39,242 nt of DNA from Chitinophagales bacterium (GCA_013298845.1 JAAFJN010000044.1:1-39242), one strand, 5' to 3'; shown: positions 6,386 to 15,281, numbered from the stretch's first letter. Made by a program: numbers and translations. The notes: a model not told the origin generated them from the letters alone.

Positions 6386-9300
6386 ATGCTTATGAAAAAA
6401 CGCACACTAATGCTCTTGTGCCTGTTGAACACAACACTGTTGCTGGCGCAAACCCACAAAATTTCCGGCGAAATCCGCGATGCCCAAACGGGTGAATTGT
6501 TGGCCGGGGTAAACATTCGCGAAAAAAACACCAATAACGGTACCATCAGCGACGAATACGGTCGTTTTGCGCTCAGTGTTGGTAGCCCCGAAGGAGCAAT
6601 TGTGTTTTTATTGTTTGGTTTTGAAACCTTTGAAGCACAAATCAACCGCCAAACGACCCTCAACGTGGCCCTTCAACCCAAAATTCAGGGCTTAGACGAA
6701 GTGGTGGTAACGGCTTTGGGCCTCGAACGCTCCACCAAAGACCTCGGTTATTCCGTGCAACGCCTCGATGGTGATCTCGTTTCGGAGGTGAAATCCGTCA
6801 ATTTTTTGGATAACCTGGCCGGTAAATTGGCGGGGGTGACCGTTACACAAGGCGCAACCGGCGTGGGTTCTACGTCCAAAATTGTGATTCGCGGCGAATC
6901 TTCTTTTTCCAACAACAACCCGCTGTTTGTGGTGGATGGTATTCCGGTGAACAATAACTCCATTATCAACTACAACAACGACGATGCCGCCGGTTTGCAA
7001 GGCGTGGATTTTGGCAATGGCGCCATGGAACTCAACAGCGAAGACATCGCTTCGGTAACGGTGCTGAAAGGCCCCGGTGCGGCGGCGTTGTACGGTACCC
7101 GCGCTTCCAACGGGGTGATTGTAATCAAAACCAAAGACGGCAACGACCGGGGAAAATGGGGCGTGGATTTTAATACTTCCACGTTTTTTGACCAACCCTT
7201 TCGTTTGCCCAAATTTCAAAATCAATACGGACAGGGCAACTCCGGCAAATTTGCCTACAAAGACGGCCTCGGCGGGGGCGTAAACGACAATATTTCGTAC
7301 AGTTGGGGACCGGAATTGAATCCCAATACCCTCATCGCTCAATACGACAGCCCCGTTAACCTGCCCGACGGACGCGTGGTGCGCGGTGCCGATTTGGCCG
7401 TGCACGGTGGTTTGCCCATTACGCCCACGCCGTTTATTGGTTACAAAAACAACCTCCGCGATTTTTACCAAACCGGCGTTACTACCAACAATCAAATTTC
7501 GATTGCCTCCGGTTTTGAAAAAGGTGATATGCGGTTTTCGCTCGGCGACCTGCGCAGCAAATCCATTTTGCCCGGGGTAAATCTGAACCGCCAAACGGTG
7601 GGTTACAAATTGAATATTCGCCCCACCGAACGGTTAAAAATTTCCACCGGCATCCAGTACATCCGCTCCGGCAGCGACAACCGCCCGGCCAGCGGGTATG
7701 GCTCCGAAAATACCAATTACGCCATTGTGGCGTGGGGGCCGCGTTCGCTCAACATCGAAAACATGAAGGATTATTGGCAACCCGGTCTCGATGGTTTACA
7801 ACAATATTCGTTCAATTACACGTTTTTCGACAACCCGTATTTTACCCTGCTCGAAAACCGCAATTCTTTCTCGCGCGACCGCGTGATGGGCAACCTCGCG
7901 GCGACCTGGAACTTTACTTCGCACCTGAGCCTGACCGTGCGCAGCGGTTTGGATTACTCCGGCGAGTTTCGGCAGTTTCGGCGGCATTTTAGTTCCAACC
8001 GCTTCCGCAATGGCGCGTACGCCGAACAAACCGTGCGTTTCCGCGAAACCAACTCCGATGTAATGTTGAATTACAACACGAAAATGGGCCAGTTTGACCT
8101 CGACTTTTCGGTGGGCGGCAACCAAATGGATCAGTTTGCTTCCAATGTGCAAACCCAAACCACGGCGTTGGCGCAACCCGGCGTGTTTAATTTGTCCAAT
8201 GCCGCTACCCCACTCGAAATTTTGCCGTATTCGGCCCGCAAACGCATCAACAGTGTGTACGGAATTGCCCGTTTGGGGTACCACAACTACCTTTTTGCGG
8301 AAATAACCAGCCGCAACGATTGGTCCAGCGCCCTGGCAACCCCACTTTCGGCGGCCAATACTTCGTTCTTTTACCCATCGGCGTCGGTAGGTTTTGTGGT
8401 GTCCAATGCTTTCCGTTTGCCCTCGTATATTTCTTTTGCCAAAGTCCGCGCCAGCGTCGCCCAATTGGGGAACGATACCGACCCCTACCAAACGGCCAAT
8501 GTCTTCAACGCGGGCATTCCGTACGGTGGTCAGCCCACGTTAAGCGCCAACGCGACGGTGGCCAACGCGGCCTTGTTGCCCGAACGCAGCACCACCTGGG
8601 AAACGGGTTTCGACCTTCGTTTCTTCGATGATCGCTTCCGTTTTGACGCCACTTATTACGATGGCGTGACCGAAAACCAGATTTTATCGCTGCCCATTGC
8701 CGTTTCTTCCGGGTACAAACAACAGGTTATCAACGGCGGAGCCGTGCGCTCGCGTGGGGTGGAATTAGTGGCGGGTATTACGACCATTCGCAAAAAAAAT
8801 ATCCAGTGGAATACCCAGTTTAACTTTAGCCGCAACGTGGCCACGGTAACGTCGTTGCCCGACAACAGCGGCCGCATTACCCTCGCGTACAACCGCGTGT
8901 ACGACAACGTGAACCAAACCGTGTGGTTTCAGGTGGAAGAAGGCGGGCGCATCGGGAATATGTACGGTACCGGTTACCAAAAAACCGACGATGGCCAGTT
9001 TATCCTGAACGCTAACGGTGGTTTTATCGCCAACAATACCCTGCAATTGTTGGGCAACTACAACCCCGATTTTATTTTAGGCATGGCCAATAACCTGCGC
9101 TACAAAAACTGGAATTTGTCGTTCCTGTTCGATTGGCGGCAGGGAGGAGTACTTGTGTCGCGTACGCTGGCCCTCGCGGCCGTGGGCGGGCAATTGCGCG
9201 AAACCGCCAACCGCCCCGCCGAAGGTATTGTTGCGCAAGGCGTTGTGAACACCGGAACGCCCGAAAATCCGGTCTATACGCCCAATACGGTGGCCTTAAC

Positions 9301-9586
9301 CGCCGAAAACTATTACCGCCAGTACTACGACCGCAACCACGAGGTGAACAACACCTACGATGCCTCGTACCTGAAATTGCGCGAGTTTAGCCTGGGGTAT
9401 ACATTTGGCAAAAAACAACCGATTTCGGTGGCTTTGGTGGGCCGCAACCTGTTTGCGTTCGACCACACACCGCATTTTGACCCCGAACAACTGGCTTCGC
9501 AGGGCACGCGGTTCGTGAGTGGCGTGGAAGATATGTCGTACGCCAGCACGCGCAGCATTGGTCTTAAACTCGGTATTCAATTCTAA
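6386..9586 (+). CDS. SusC/RagA family TonB-linked outer membrane protein
   Basis: 1066 residues, usual for the family. It is a TonB-dependent outer-membrane channel that imports a ligand held by its SusD partner. Seen in order: signal peptide (MKKRTLMLLCLLNTTLLLAQ); carboxypeptidase-regulatory-like domain (about 25-105, HKISGEIRDAQTGELLAGVN); TonB-box-like stretch DEVVVTALG; plug domain with the SusC hallmarks LAGKLAGVTVTQG and NNNPLFVVDGIPVNN; long beta-barrel; terminal aromatic residue (GIQF). The ATG at 6392 (MKKR) is an equally good start. First gene of a four-gene operon, 12 bases before the SusD gene. No anti-sigma/sigma regulator pair is adjacent and the N-terminus has no extra signalling domain. 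The substrate cannot be read from the sequence. Confidence 0.95.
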   Translation: MLMKKRTLMLLCLLNTTLLLAQTHKISGEIRDAQTGELLAGVNIREKNTNNGTISDEYGRFALSVGSPEGAIVFLLFGFETFEAQINRQTTLNVALQPKIQGLDEVVVTALGLERSTKDLGYSVQRLDGDLVSEVKSVNFLDNLAGKLAGVTVTQGATGVGSTSKIVIRGESSFSNNNPLFVVDGIPVNNNSIINYNNDDAAGLQGVDFGNGAMELNSEDIASVTVLKGPGAAALYGTRASNGVIVIKTKDGNDRGKWGVDFNTSTFFDQPFRLPKFQNQYGQGNSGKFAYKDGLGGGVNDNISYSWGPELNPNTLIAQYDSPVNLPDGRVVRGADLAVHGGLPITPTPFIGYKNNLRDFYQTGVTTNNQISIASGFEKGDMRFSLGDLRSKSILPGVNLNRQTVGYKLNIRPTERLKISTGIQYIRSGSDNRPASGYGSENTNYAIVAWGPRSLNIENMKDYWQPGLDGLQQYSFNYTFFDNPYFTLLENRNSFSRDRVMGNLAATWNFTSHLSLTVRSGLDYSGEFRQFRRHFSSNRFRNGAYAEQTVRFRETNSDVMLNYNTKMGQFDLDFSVGGNQMDQFASNVQTQTTALAQPGVFNLSNAATPLEILPYSARKRINSVYGIARLGYHNYLFAEITSRNDWSSALATPLSAANTSFFYPSASVGFVVSNAFRLPSYISFAKVRASVAQLGNDTDPYQTANVFNAGIPYGGQPTLSANATVANAALLPERSTTWETGFDLRFFDDRFRFDATYYDGVTENQILSLPIAVSSGYKQQVINGGAVRSRGVELVAGITTIRKKNIQWNTQFNFSRNVATVTSLPDNSGRITLAYNRVYDNVNQTVWFQVEEGGRIGNMYGTGYQKTDDGQFILNANGGFIANNTLQLLGNYNPDFILGMANNLRYKNWNLSFLFDWRQGGVLVSRTLALAAVGGQLRETANRPAEGIVAQGVVNTGTPENPVYTPNTVALTAENYYRQYYDRNHEVNNTYDASYLKLREFSLGYTFGKKQPISVALVGRNLFAFDHTPHFDPEQLASQGTRFVSGVEDMSYASTRSIGLKLGIQF

Positions 9587-9598
9587 CGCACATCCAAC

Positions 9599-11047
9599 AT
9601 GACAACTATAAAAAAACTGTTCTTTTTGATCGGCATTTTGGCCTTTGGCGCTTGTACCAAAGACTTTGGCGACATTAATACCAACCCCAACGCCCCCATT
9701 GATGCCAACCCGAATTTGTTGTTGCGGCGCGTTTTGTACGATTACGGTGAACAAATGTCGTACGAAGGTTTTACGGCGGGCAATTTGTTGGGCCAATATT
9801 TCACGATGGTGGATTTTAACCTCTTCGACCGCCACGGCCTCACCGATCCGCAATTGGGCGGAAATCCGTGGCCGGTGTTGTATTCCAATTTGCGCGACAA
9901 CGAAATTTTGTTAAAAAAATCGCGCGAAAACATCGCTTTTTCGGTCTATGAAGGTCCGGCGTTGATTTTAAAAGCCTACATGACGGCCGCCTTGACCGAC
10001 ATCTACGGCGATGTGCCTTATTCGGAAGCCTTGCAGGGTGCCGAGGGCAACGTCACGCCCGCGTACGACGCGCAGGAGGCCATTTACACCGGCCCCGATG
10101 GTATTTTGGCCAATTTGGACCAAGCCACTTTGTTGTTGCAAAACTACACGGGGGCGCAGGCCATTGGGGGCGATATTTTGTTTAATGGCAACCGAAACGC
10201 CTGGATTGCTTTTGCTAATTCCTTAAAAATCAAATATTTAATGCGCATTTCGGCCCGCCGCGATGTATCGGCGGAATTGCAGGCGATATACGACGGCAGC
10301 AATTACCAAAAAACCAACGCCCAAAACGCGGTGTTTTCGTTTACCGACGGTGCGCCCAATAATTTCCGAATGGCCACTTTGCGCGCCGGGGATTTTAACC
10401 TCTACATCATGTCGCAAACCGCCGAGGACATTTTTAAAGGACTCAATGACCCGCGCATGGCCGTGTTTTACCGCCCGGTGGGCAGCGATGCCACCCAAAC
10501 CCAATACAAAGGTTTGCTGAATGGCCCCAACGCCGCCGCGACTTCGATCACCGTGGCTAATTTTTCGCTCACGGGGCGCATTTTCCGCGAAAATACCGCC
10601 CGCGTCAAAGCGAATTTTATGACCGCCTGGGAAACGCAGTTTTTCCTCGCCGAAGCCGCCGAAAAAGGCTTGATTACCGCCAATGCCCAAACCTTGTACG
10701 AAACGGGCGTTGCGTTGGCTTTTGAATATTGGCAAACCCCGTTGCCCGCCGATTACCTCACCGGCGCGGCGGCTTACGGCCAAAACGGGGCCAATAAACT
10801 CGAACAAATTATCACCCAAAAATGGATGGCCAATACCATCAACGGCTACGAAGGCTGGATCGAGTTCCGCCGCACCGGTTTCCCGCCGTTAAAAACCGTG
10901 CAGGCCAGCCTCAACAACAACCTGTATCCGGTGCGTATGCCCTACCCTACGGACGAGGCCGCGCTCAACAACGCCAATTTTTCGGAAGCCGCCGCCAAAA
11001 CCGGCAACAATAGTTTTAACACCGCTGTTTGGTGGGACGTAAACTAA
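9599..11047 (+). CDS. SusD/RagB-like nutrient-binding outer membrane lipoprotein
   Basis: 482 residues. It is the surface lipoprotein that caps the SusC channel and binds substrate. Seen: a lipoprotein signal ending FGAC (Cys19) followed by TKDFGDINTNPNAP, the usual mature start of the SusD-like_2 group, then the TPR-helical pattern of the family (LLLRRVLYDYGEQMS, ALILKAYMTAALTDIYGDVPYSEA, NAWIAFANSLKIKYLMR, TAWETQFFLAEAAEKG, QKWMANTINGYEGWIEFRRTG). The C-terminal part WIEFRRTGFPPL is typical. It follows SusC by 12 bases and is 3 bases before the symporter gene. SusD-like_2 members are found in loci for peptides and other non-glycan nutrients as well as glycans, so substrate is open. Confidence 0.93.
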   Translation: MTTIKKLFFLIGILAFGACTKDFGDINTNPNAPIDANPNLLLRRVLYDYGEQMSYEGFTAGNLLGQYFTMVDFNLFDRHGLTDPQLGGNPWPVLYSNLRDNEILLKKSRENIAFSVYEGPALILKAYMTAALTDIYGDVPYSEALQGAEGNVTPAYDAQEAIYTGPDGILANLDQATLLLQNYTGAQAIGGDILFNGNRNAWIAFANSLKIKYLMRISARRDVSAELQAIYDGSNYQKTNAQNAVFSFTDGAPNNFRMATLRAGDFNLYIMSQTAEDIFKGLNDPRMAVFYRPVGSDATQTQYKGLLNGPNAAATSITVANFSLTGRIFRENTARVKANFMTAWETQFFLAEAAEKGLITANAQTLYETGVALAFEYWQTPLPADYLTGAAAYGQNGANKLEQIITQKWMANTINGYEGWIEFRRTGFPPLKTVQASLNNNLYPVRMPYPTDEAALNNANFSEAAAKTGNNSFNTAVWWDVN

Positions 11048-11050
11048 TTT

Positions 11051-12406
11051 ATGGACGTACAAACAAGTCAGTGGGCGTTGGTAATTGGGTTAGGGGTGCT
11101 TCTTTTTTTGCTGGCACCAACGGCCAAAACCAACGCCCACTTTTTCCGGGCCACCACCAATAACGACCAGCCGCCGAGTATGTTTATGCTCACCAGCAGC
11201 CTCGTTATTGCGTGGATATTTGCCAAATCCATTGCCAACGCGGCCAACCTCGGTATGGCGTTTGGCATCGTGGGTGGAGTGGCTTATGCCTGTTATTACC
11301 TCTCGTTTTTGGTGGCCGGGGTGGTCATTTACCGGATGCGTACGGTGGGGGGATTTACCAGTATGCACCAATATTTGAGCCAACAATACGGGGTACGCGC
11401 CGTGCAGTTTTTTTCGGTGCTCATCGTTTTTCGGTTGTTCAACGAAGTATGGTCCAATACGATGGTGATTGGTTCGTATTTCGGGCCGTGGGGCAGCACG
11501 CCCTATTTTGCGTCGGTGCTGGTATTTACCGGTTTGACGTTGGCGTACGTGTTAAAAGGTGGTTTAAAAACCTCGTTGTTCACCGATACCATCCAAATGA
11601 TGTTGTTTGCGCTGCTGTTGGCGGTTATTTTGGGGGTTATTTTGCCCAAAGAACATGGTAATTTGGGCAAATTTGTGCAATCGGGTTCCTGGCAAATGTC
11701 GCAGGGGTTAAACCTGCTTTTTGTGGCCTTAATTCAGGTATTGAGTTACCCGTTCCACGATCCGGTGATGACCGACCGCGGGTTTATCACGCCGCCCAAA
11801 ACCACGTTGTACAGTTTTACGATTGCCACGGTGGTGGGTTTTTTGTGTATTTTGTTGTTTAGTTTTGTGGGTATTTACGCCAATTTTCAAGGCATGAAAG
11901 GCGATGCGGCGGTGGAAGTGAGCAAATCGCTCGGCACCGCCATGATGCTGGTCATGAACCTGATTATGATTACGTCCGCCGGTTCTACGCTGGATTCCAC
12001 GTTTAGTTCATTTTCCAAGTTAGCCGTGGTAGATTTGGGCACAATGGGCGAAAAAAGTATCCAACGGGGCCGAATTGCGATGGTCGTATTGGCCATTGTC
12101 GGGACGATTCCCGTGTTTATGGGTCCCGAAATTTTGTCGGCCACCACCATTAGCGGGACGATGGTCATTGGCTTGGGGCCGGTATTTTTGTTGTGGCGGC
12201 ACAATGCGCCGCCGCTGTCGTTTCATTTATCGGTGGGCGCCGGACTGGCCGTGGGTTTATTGTTTGCTTTCAAATGGTACCCCGCGCACTGGACCTTCAC
12301 CGATGGCCCTTACGCCGATTTATTGGCGGTGAATGTGGGCGGCACTTTACTTTGTTTTATTTTATTTTTGGTTGGAAAATGGATCACAACAAACAGGAGA
12401 TCATAG
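11051..12406 (+). CDS. sodium:solute symporter (SSS) family transporter
   Basis: 451 residues with about 12-13 hydrophobic segments, an inner-membrane Na+-coupled importer of the SSS family. Seen: an N-terminal segment ALVIGLGVLLFLLAP, the conserved early part SSLVIAWIFAKSIANAANLG and GGVAYACYYLSFLVAGVVIYRMR, YVLKGGLKTSLFTDTIQMM (a strong SSS signature around TM5-6), and the Ser/Thr-rich MITSAGSTLDSTFSSFSKL segment at the expected Na2-site helix. It starts 3 bases after the SusD stop and overlaps the next gene by 28 bases, so all four genes are probably translated from one mRNA. Inference: it carries the SusCD cargo, or a product of it, from periplasm to cytoplasm. The SSS family transports sugars, amino acids, nucleosides and vitamins, so this does not fix the substrate. 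Confidence 0.9.
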   Translation: MDVQTSQWALVIGLGVLLFLLAPTAKTNAHFFRATTNNDQPPSMFMLTSSLVIAWIFAKSIANAANLGMAFGIVGGVAYACYYLSFLVAGVVIYRMRTVGGFTSMHQYLSQQYGVRAVQFFSVLIVFRLFNEVWSNTMVIGSYFGPWGSTPYFASVLVFTGLTLAYVLKGGLKTSLFTDTIQMMLFALLLAVILGVILPKEHGNLGKFVQSGSWQMSQGLNLLFVALIQVLSYPFHDPVMTDRGFITPPKTTLYSFTIATVVGFLCILLFSFVGIYANFQGMKGDAAVEVSKSLGTAMMLVMNLIMITSAGSTLDSTFSSFSKLAVVDLGTMGEKSIQRGRIAMVVLAIVGTIPVFMGPEILSATTISGTMVIGLGPVFLLWRHNAPPLSFHLSVGAGLAVGLLFAFKWYPAHWTFTDGPYADLLAVNVGGTLLCFILFLVGKWITTNRRS

Positions 12407-13224
12407 TGCAGCACGCCGGAGCAATCAACGGCCCCCTGCTGATTTTTGGCGGGGTGTACAGCAACCTGCAAGCCTTGGAAGCCATGCGGGAAGTGGCCGA
12501 ACGGGCCGGATTTAGTCCCGACCGCATCATTTGCACGGGCGATATTGTGGGGTATTGCGCCGACCCGGAAGCCTGCGTACAAGGGATCAAGGACTGGGGT
12601 ATTCAAGCCATTGCGGGCAATGTGGAACTACAACTCCGCGACGGTGAGGACGAATGTGGCTGTAATTTTGACGAAGGTTCGCGGTGCGATCTGCTCTCGC
12701 GCCAATGGTACCCATTTGCGCAGTCGCAACCCAGTGCCGATTCGTTGGCCTGGATGCGCACCTTGCCGCACCACCTGCAATTGACGCTTGGCGGGCGATT
12801 GGTGTACGTTTTGCACGGTTCCTGGCACAATCCCTCGGAATTTGTGTTTCAGTCAACGCCGTGGCCGGCAAAAGCCGCCAATTTTGAAGCCACCCAGGCC
12901 GATATTATTTTGGCGGGCCACTGTGGATTGCCGTTTTTGGACCAAAAAGAAGGAAAAACCTGGTTCAACGCCGGGGTAATCGGGATGCCCGCCAACGACG
13001 GCACTACCCGCGTTTGGTACGCCATCCTCGACGTCAACGATGCCGGTGCGGTCATTGGCACCCACCACGCCCTCACCTACGACTTCGCAACGGCCGCCGA
13101 ACGTATGCGTACCCACCGCCTTCCCGCGTCGTATGCGCTCACGTTGAGCACCGGAATTTGGGATAATTGCGATATTTTGCCAGCAATCGAAACCAACGCC
13201 CAAGGGCAGCCCTTATTTGAATAA
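12379..13224 (+). CDS. metallophosphoesterase-fold protein lacking canonical metal ligands
   Basis: 281 residues from the ATG at 12379 (MDHNKQEIIV), which overlaps the symporter gene by 28 bases; the longer ORF upstream only shadows the symporter. The chain follows the YfcE/ApaH-like phosphoesterase plan, but expected ligands differ: the SDxHGN site reads GGVYSN (24-29), GDxVGY is kept (54-59), GNHD reads GNVE (80-83), and GHTH reads GHCG (180-183). His146 remains. Cysteines are prominent: Cys52, Cys60, a CGC pair at 93-95, Cys103 and Cys182. I recall, without being able to check, a subfamily with FGGPYSN, AGNCE and GHCGLPF motifs, so the changes may be conserved and not decay. The protein has no signal or membrane segment, so it is cytoplasmic. 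Role in the uptake operon unknown. Confidence 0.75.
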   Translation: MDHNKQEIIVQHAGAINGPLLIFGGVYSNLQALEAMREVAERAGFSPDRIICTGDIVGYCADPEACVQGIKDWGIQAIAGNVELQLRDGEDECGCNFDEGSRCDLLSRQWYPFAQSQPSADSLAWMRTLPHHLQLTLGGRLVYVLHGSWHNPSEFVFQSTPWPAKAANFEATQADIILAGHCGLPFLDQKEGKTWFNAGVIGMPANDGTTRVWYAILDVNDAGAVIGTHHALTYDFATAAERMRTHRLPASYALTLSTGIWDNCDILPAIETNAQGQPLFE

Positions 13225-13233
13225 AAGATCGTA

Positions 13234-13254
13234 CGGGCAGCCCTCGTGGCTGCC
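13234..13254 (+). terminator. hairpin after the SusCD operon
   Basis: gggcagcc and ggctgccc form a perfect 8-bp stem with loop ctcgt, 10 bases after the stop codon. There is no long T-run (only attt), so it may act as a weak terminator or as the first unit of the repeat array that follows. Confidence 0.4.
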
Positions 13255-13500
13255 CTATTTGCCCAAAAGCCCGCATGGGCCCTCGTGGCTGCCCTATTTG
13301 CCCAAAAGCCTGCAAAAGCCCGCATAGGCCCTTGTGGCTGCCCTATTTGCCCAAAAGCCCGCATAGGCCCTCGTGGCTGCCCTATTTGCTCAAAAAATCC
13401 CAATCTCATTCCTCAAAAATCCCAATATCATTTGCCCGTACGGGCAGCCCTCGTGGCTGCCCGATTTGCCCAAAAAATCCCATATAGGCAGCCCAAGGGC
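13238..13500. repeat. GC-rich imperfect tandem repeat with 39-bp unit
   Basis: The motif CCCTCGTGGCTGCCC (one copy has TTG for TCG, the last ends CCCG) starts at 13241, 13280, 13329, 13368 and 13448. The first two, and the third to fourth, are 39 bp apart. One unit carries a 10-bp internal duplication. Between motifs lies tatttgcccaaaagcc and similar sequence. Because 39 is divisible by three, frames stay open on both strands, but the resulting peptides are low-complexity and not credible. The rest of 13501-13633 is AT-rich, with no clear promoter for the next gene. Confidence 0.8.
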
Positions 13501-13633
13501 AGCCCCCCCACCTCCAATTTATTTCAAGAAATTTGGCCTTATTTTATGCTAATATTGGGCAAAAAGCCAACCATGCCAAACTATTCTCTATTCATGCTGT
13601 TTTGAAAAAAATGTAAAAAATAAAAACAAACAC

Positions 13634-14932
13634 ATGAAAAACACTTTTATGCTTGTATTGGTCGGAACAGCCCTACAGTTTTCCGCTTTGGCCCAAGATT
13701 TATCTTCGTTTGCTCCGGTGCCACCGTCCAATGGTTCGCCATCAGTAACGGTTCAAAACAGCGGCGATTGCCAAAAAGATTCTACCCTCATCACCGATGC
13801 CCAAAATGTGGTATCTGAACGTATTTTATACCGATACACGGCCAATTCGGAAACCCAGTTGCGTTTTCGGCGCGCCACCACCAATGCGCCGCTTACCCTT
13901 TTTAGCGTGGATAGTTTTCAATTTGATGCGGATCACCGTTTGTTATACGCACAAACCGTGGGGCAATTACAAGGCAGTAACGGGCAATTATTGCCTTATT
14001 TGGACCGGCAAACCTTTTACGCACCTTGTCCCACATCTGGCCCTTGTGTAGCCGATTCCGTGGTGGCGTTTGCGGCCCAACTGCCTTTTGCGGATCTAAA
14101 ACCATCGTTAAAAGAAGTCAATACGTACGATGCGCAAGGGCGCATTGCTCAAACCGTGTCCTTCTCGCCCGACAGTGATTTTTTGGCGTTTCAGTTTTTT
14201 AGCCGCAAAGAATACGAATACGATTCCGTTGGCGGGCAATTACTTCGGATCAAAACTTCTTTTTTTAGCCCCAACGACGGCTGGAATTTAAGCGAAACAC
14301 AAACGTACACTTACGCACCCGACGGTACTTTGGCCAGCACAGTGGAAAAATACGCCGATGGAATTCCGATTTCCCGGTCCATTTTTTCCAATAATCCGGC
14401 TCTGAATTTCCACCAAACCGATTTTTCGTACTGGAATCAGTTTTCGGGGGGCTGGAACCAGCCATTTACCCGCACCCGAAATTACAAAGACGCTGCTGAC
14501 CGGCCATTGGCCTTGGTACTGAACGTGAACAGCATTGGATTGCAGGGAGCCGACAGCACCTTTTTTGAATATGTACTGGGGAATGATTGTGTGCAGTTTA
14601 TTACCAGTTATGGGCGTTTAGGGAGTGCGCAGTTTCAATTTGCCGGAAAAACGACGCATTTTTACAACGGAATCTCCTCTACATCTTTGACGCCGGAGAC
14701 CTGGACGTACGCCATTTATCCCAATCCTGCCCAAAATGACCTTACGGTCGAAGGCGCACAAGGTGGTTGGTTACAACTCATCAGCCCCGATGGGAAAACG
14801 GTATTACAACAAATAATTACGGCAGAACGCGAGCGAATACAGTTACCAACTTTGGCACCGGGGGCTTATTTTCTACAGGTTCAGCGCAATGGTCGGCAGT
14901 CTGCGCGGATATTGGTGATTCAGGGGCGGTAA
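13634..14932 (+). CDS. secreted protein with T9SS type A sorting domain
   Basis: 432 residues. Seen: signal peptide MKNTFMLVLVGTALQFSALA followed by Q, a strand-rich central region with repeated YDxxG-like pieces (EVNTYDAQGRIAQTVSF, YEYDSVGGQLLRIKTS, QTYTYAPDGTLASTVEKYADG) resembling the YD/RHS-like beta strips of Bacteroidota surface proteins, and a C-terminal sorting domain (about 354-432: YPNPAQNDLTVEG, LPTLAPGAYFLQVQ, SARILVIQGR). Inference: exported by Sec and then by T9SS, and released or anchored on the surface. No catalytic motif recognised. It is a single gene behind the tandem repeat. Confidence 0.85.
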   Translation: MKNTFMLVLVGTALQFSALAQDLSSFAPVPPSNGSPSVTVQNSGDCQKDSTLITDAQNVVSERILYRYTANSETQLRFRRATTNAPLTLFSVDSFQFDADHRLLYAQTVGQLQGSNGQLLPYLDRQTFYAPCPTSGPCVADSVVAFAAQLPFADLKPSLKEVNTYDAQGRIAQTVSFSPDSDFLAFQFFSRKEYEYDSVGGQLLRIKTSFFSPNDGWNLSETQTYTYAPDGTLASTVEKYADGIPISRSIFSNNPALNFHQTDFSYWNQFSGGWNQPFTRTRNYKDAADRPLALVLNVNSIGLQGADSTFFEYVLGNDCVQFITSYGRLGSAQFQFAGKTTHFYNGISSTSLTPETWTYAIYPNPAQNDLTVEGAQGGWLQLISPDGKTVLQQIITAERERIQLPTLAPGAYFLQVQRNGRQSARILVIQGR

Positions 14933-14987
14933 TATACTGCTTAACTAAAGGAACAATTCCACAACTGATGGGTATTGATGTAATCAA

Positions 14988-15137
14988 TCAGGATCTCTTT
15001 TTCTTCACTTTGGCCTGACTCATCTCCTTGATCTTTTTTACTTGCGCCAAGGCTTTCTCGTAAGTGACGGGTGATTGTTTGGATAGGTTTTCCATGGCTA
15101 ACTTCGCTCTTTCCTGAAAGGATATTTTGTAATTCAT
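14988..15137 (-). CDS. small lysine-rich protein, possibly frameshifted
   Basis: 49 residues starting MNYKISFQERAKLAMENLSK, mostly helical and charged, ending in a KVKKKRS tail. A TATCTTTG box lies about 137 bases upstream on the same strand. An overlapping 72-residue ORF in another frame (start at 15159) shares the 3' region and would read EILIDYINTHQLWNCSFS after the A-rich stretch near 14995-15010. A one-base slip there would join the two, so a frameshifted longer gene is possible. Function not recognised. Confidence 0.35.
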   Translation of the reverse strand: MNYKISFQERAKLAMENLSKQSPVTYEKALAQVKKIKEMSQAKVKKKRS

Positions 15138-15273
15138 GTTTTATAATGGAAATATTCATATTAGATACTTGATAAAGAAATGACCCAGAGGAGTCATAAA
15201 TACTACGTTTCTAAACAACTTGATTCTAATTTCCCAAATGGATAAAAGCGTAGAATTACCTTACTTGATCGCA

Positions 15274-15281
15274 CAAAGATA
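15274..15281 (-). promoter_or_regulatory. minus-strand -7 box TATCTTTG
   Basis: It reads TATCTTTG on the minus strand, a perfect TAnnTTTG match. It faces the small lysine-rich ORF, with a leader of about 130 bases. No clear -33 TTTG was seen. Confidence 0.45.

Noticed and set aside
6692-7594. 300-residue minus-strand ORF inside the SusC gene
   Set aside because: It is antisense to a certain SusC gene, is His/Gly/Val-rich without domain pattern, and follows from the codon bias of the true gene.
7796-8491. 231-residue minus-strand ORF inside the SusC gene
   Set aside because: Antisense shadow of the beta-barrel region; no promoter or family motif.
13238-13500. CRISPR array
   Set aside because: The repeated units run on directly with no unique spacers of even length, and there are no cas genes.
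13246-13605. 119-residue ORF over the tandem repeat
   Set aside because: Open only because the 39-bp unit is divisible by three; product is low-complexity (repeated CPICPK and ALFAQKPA).
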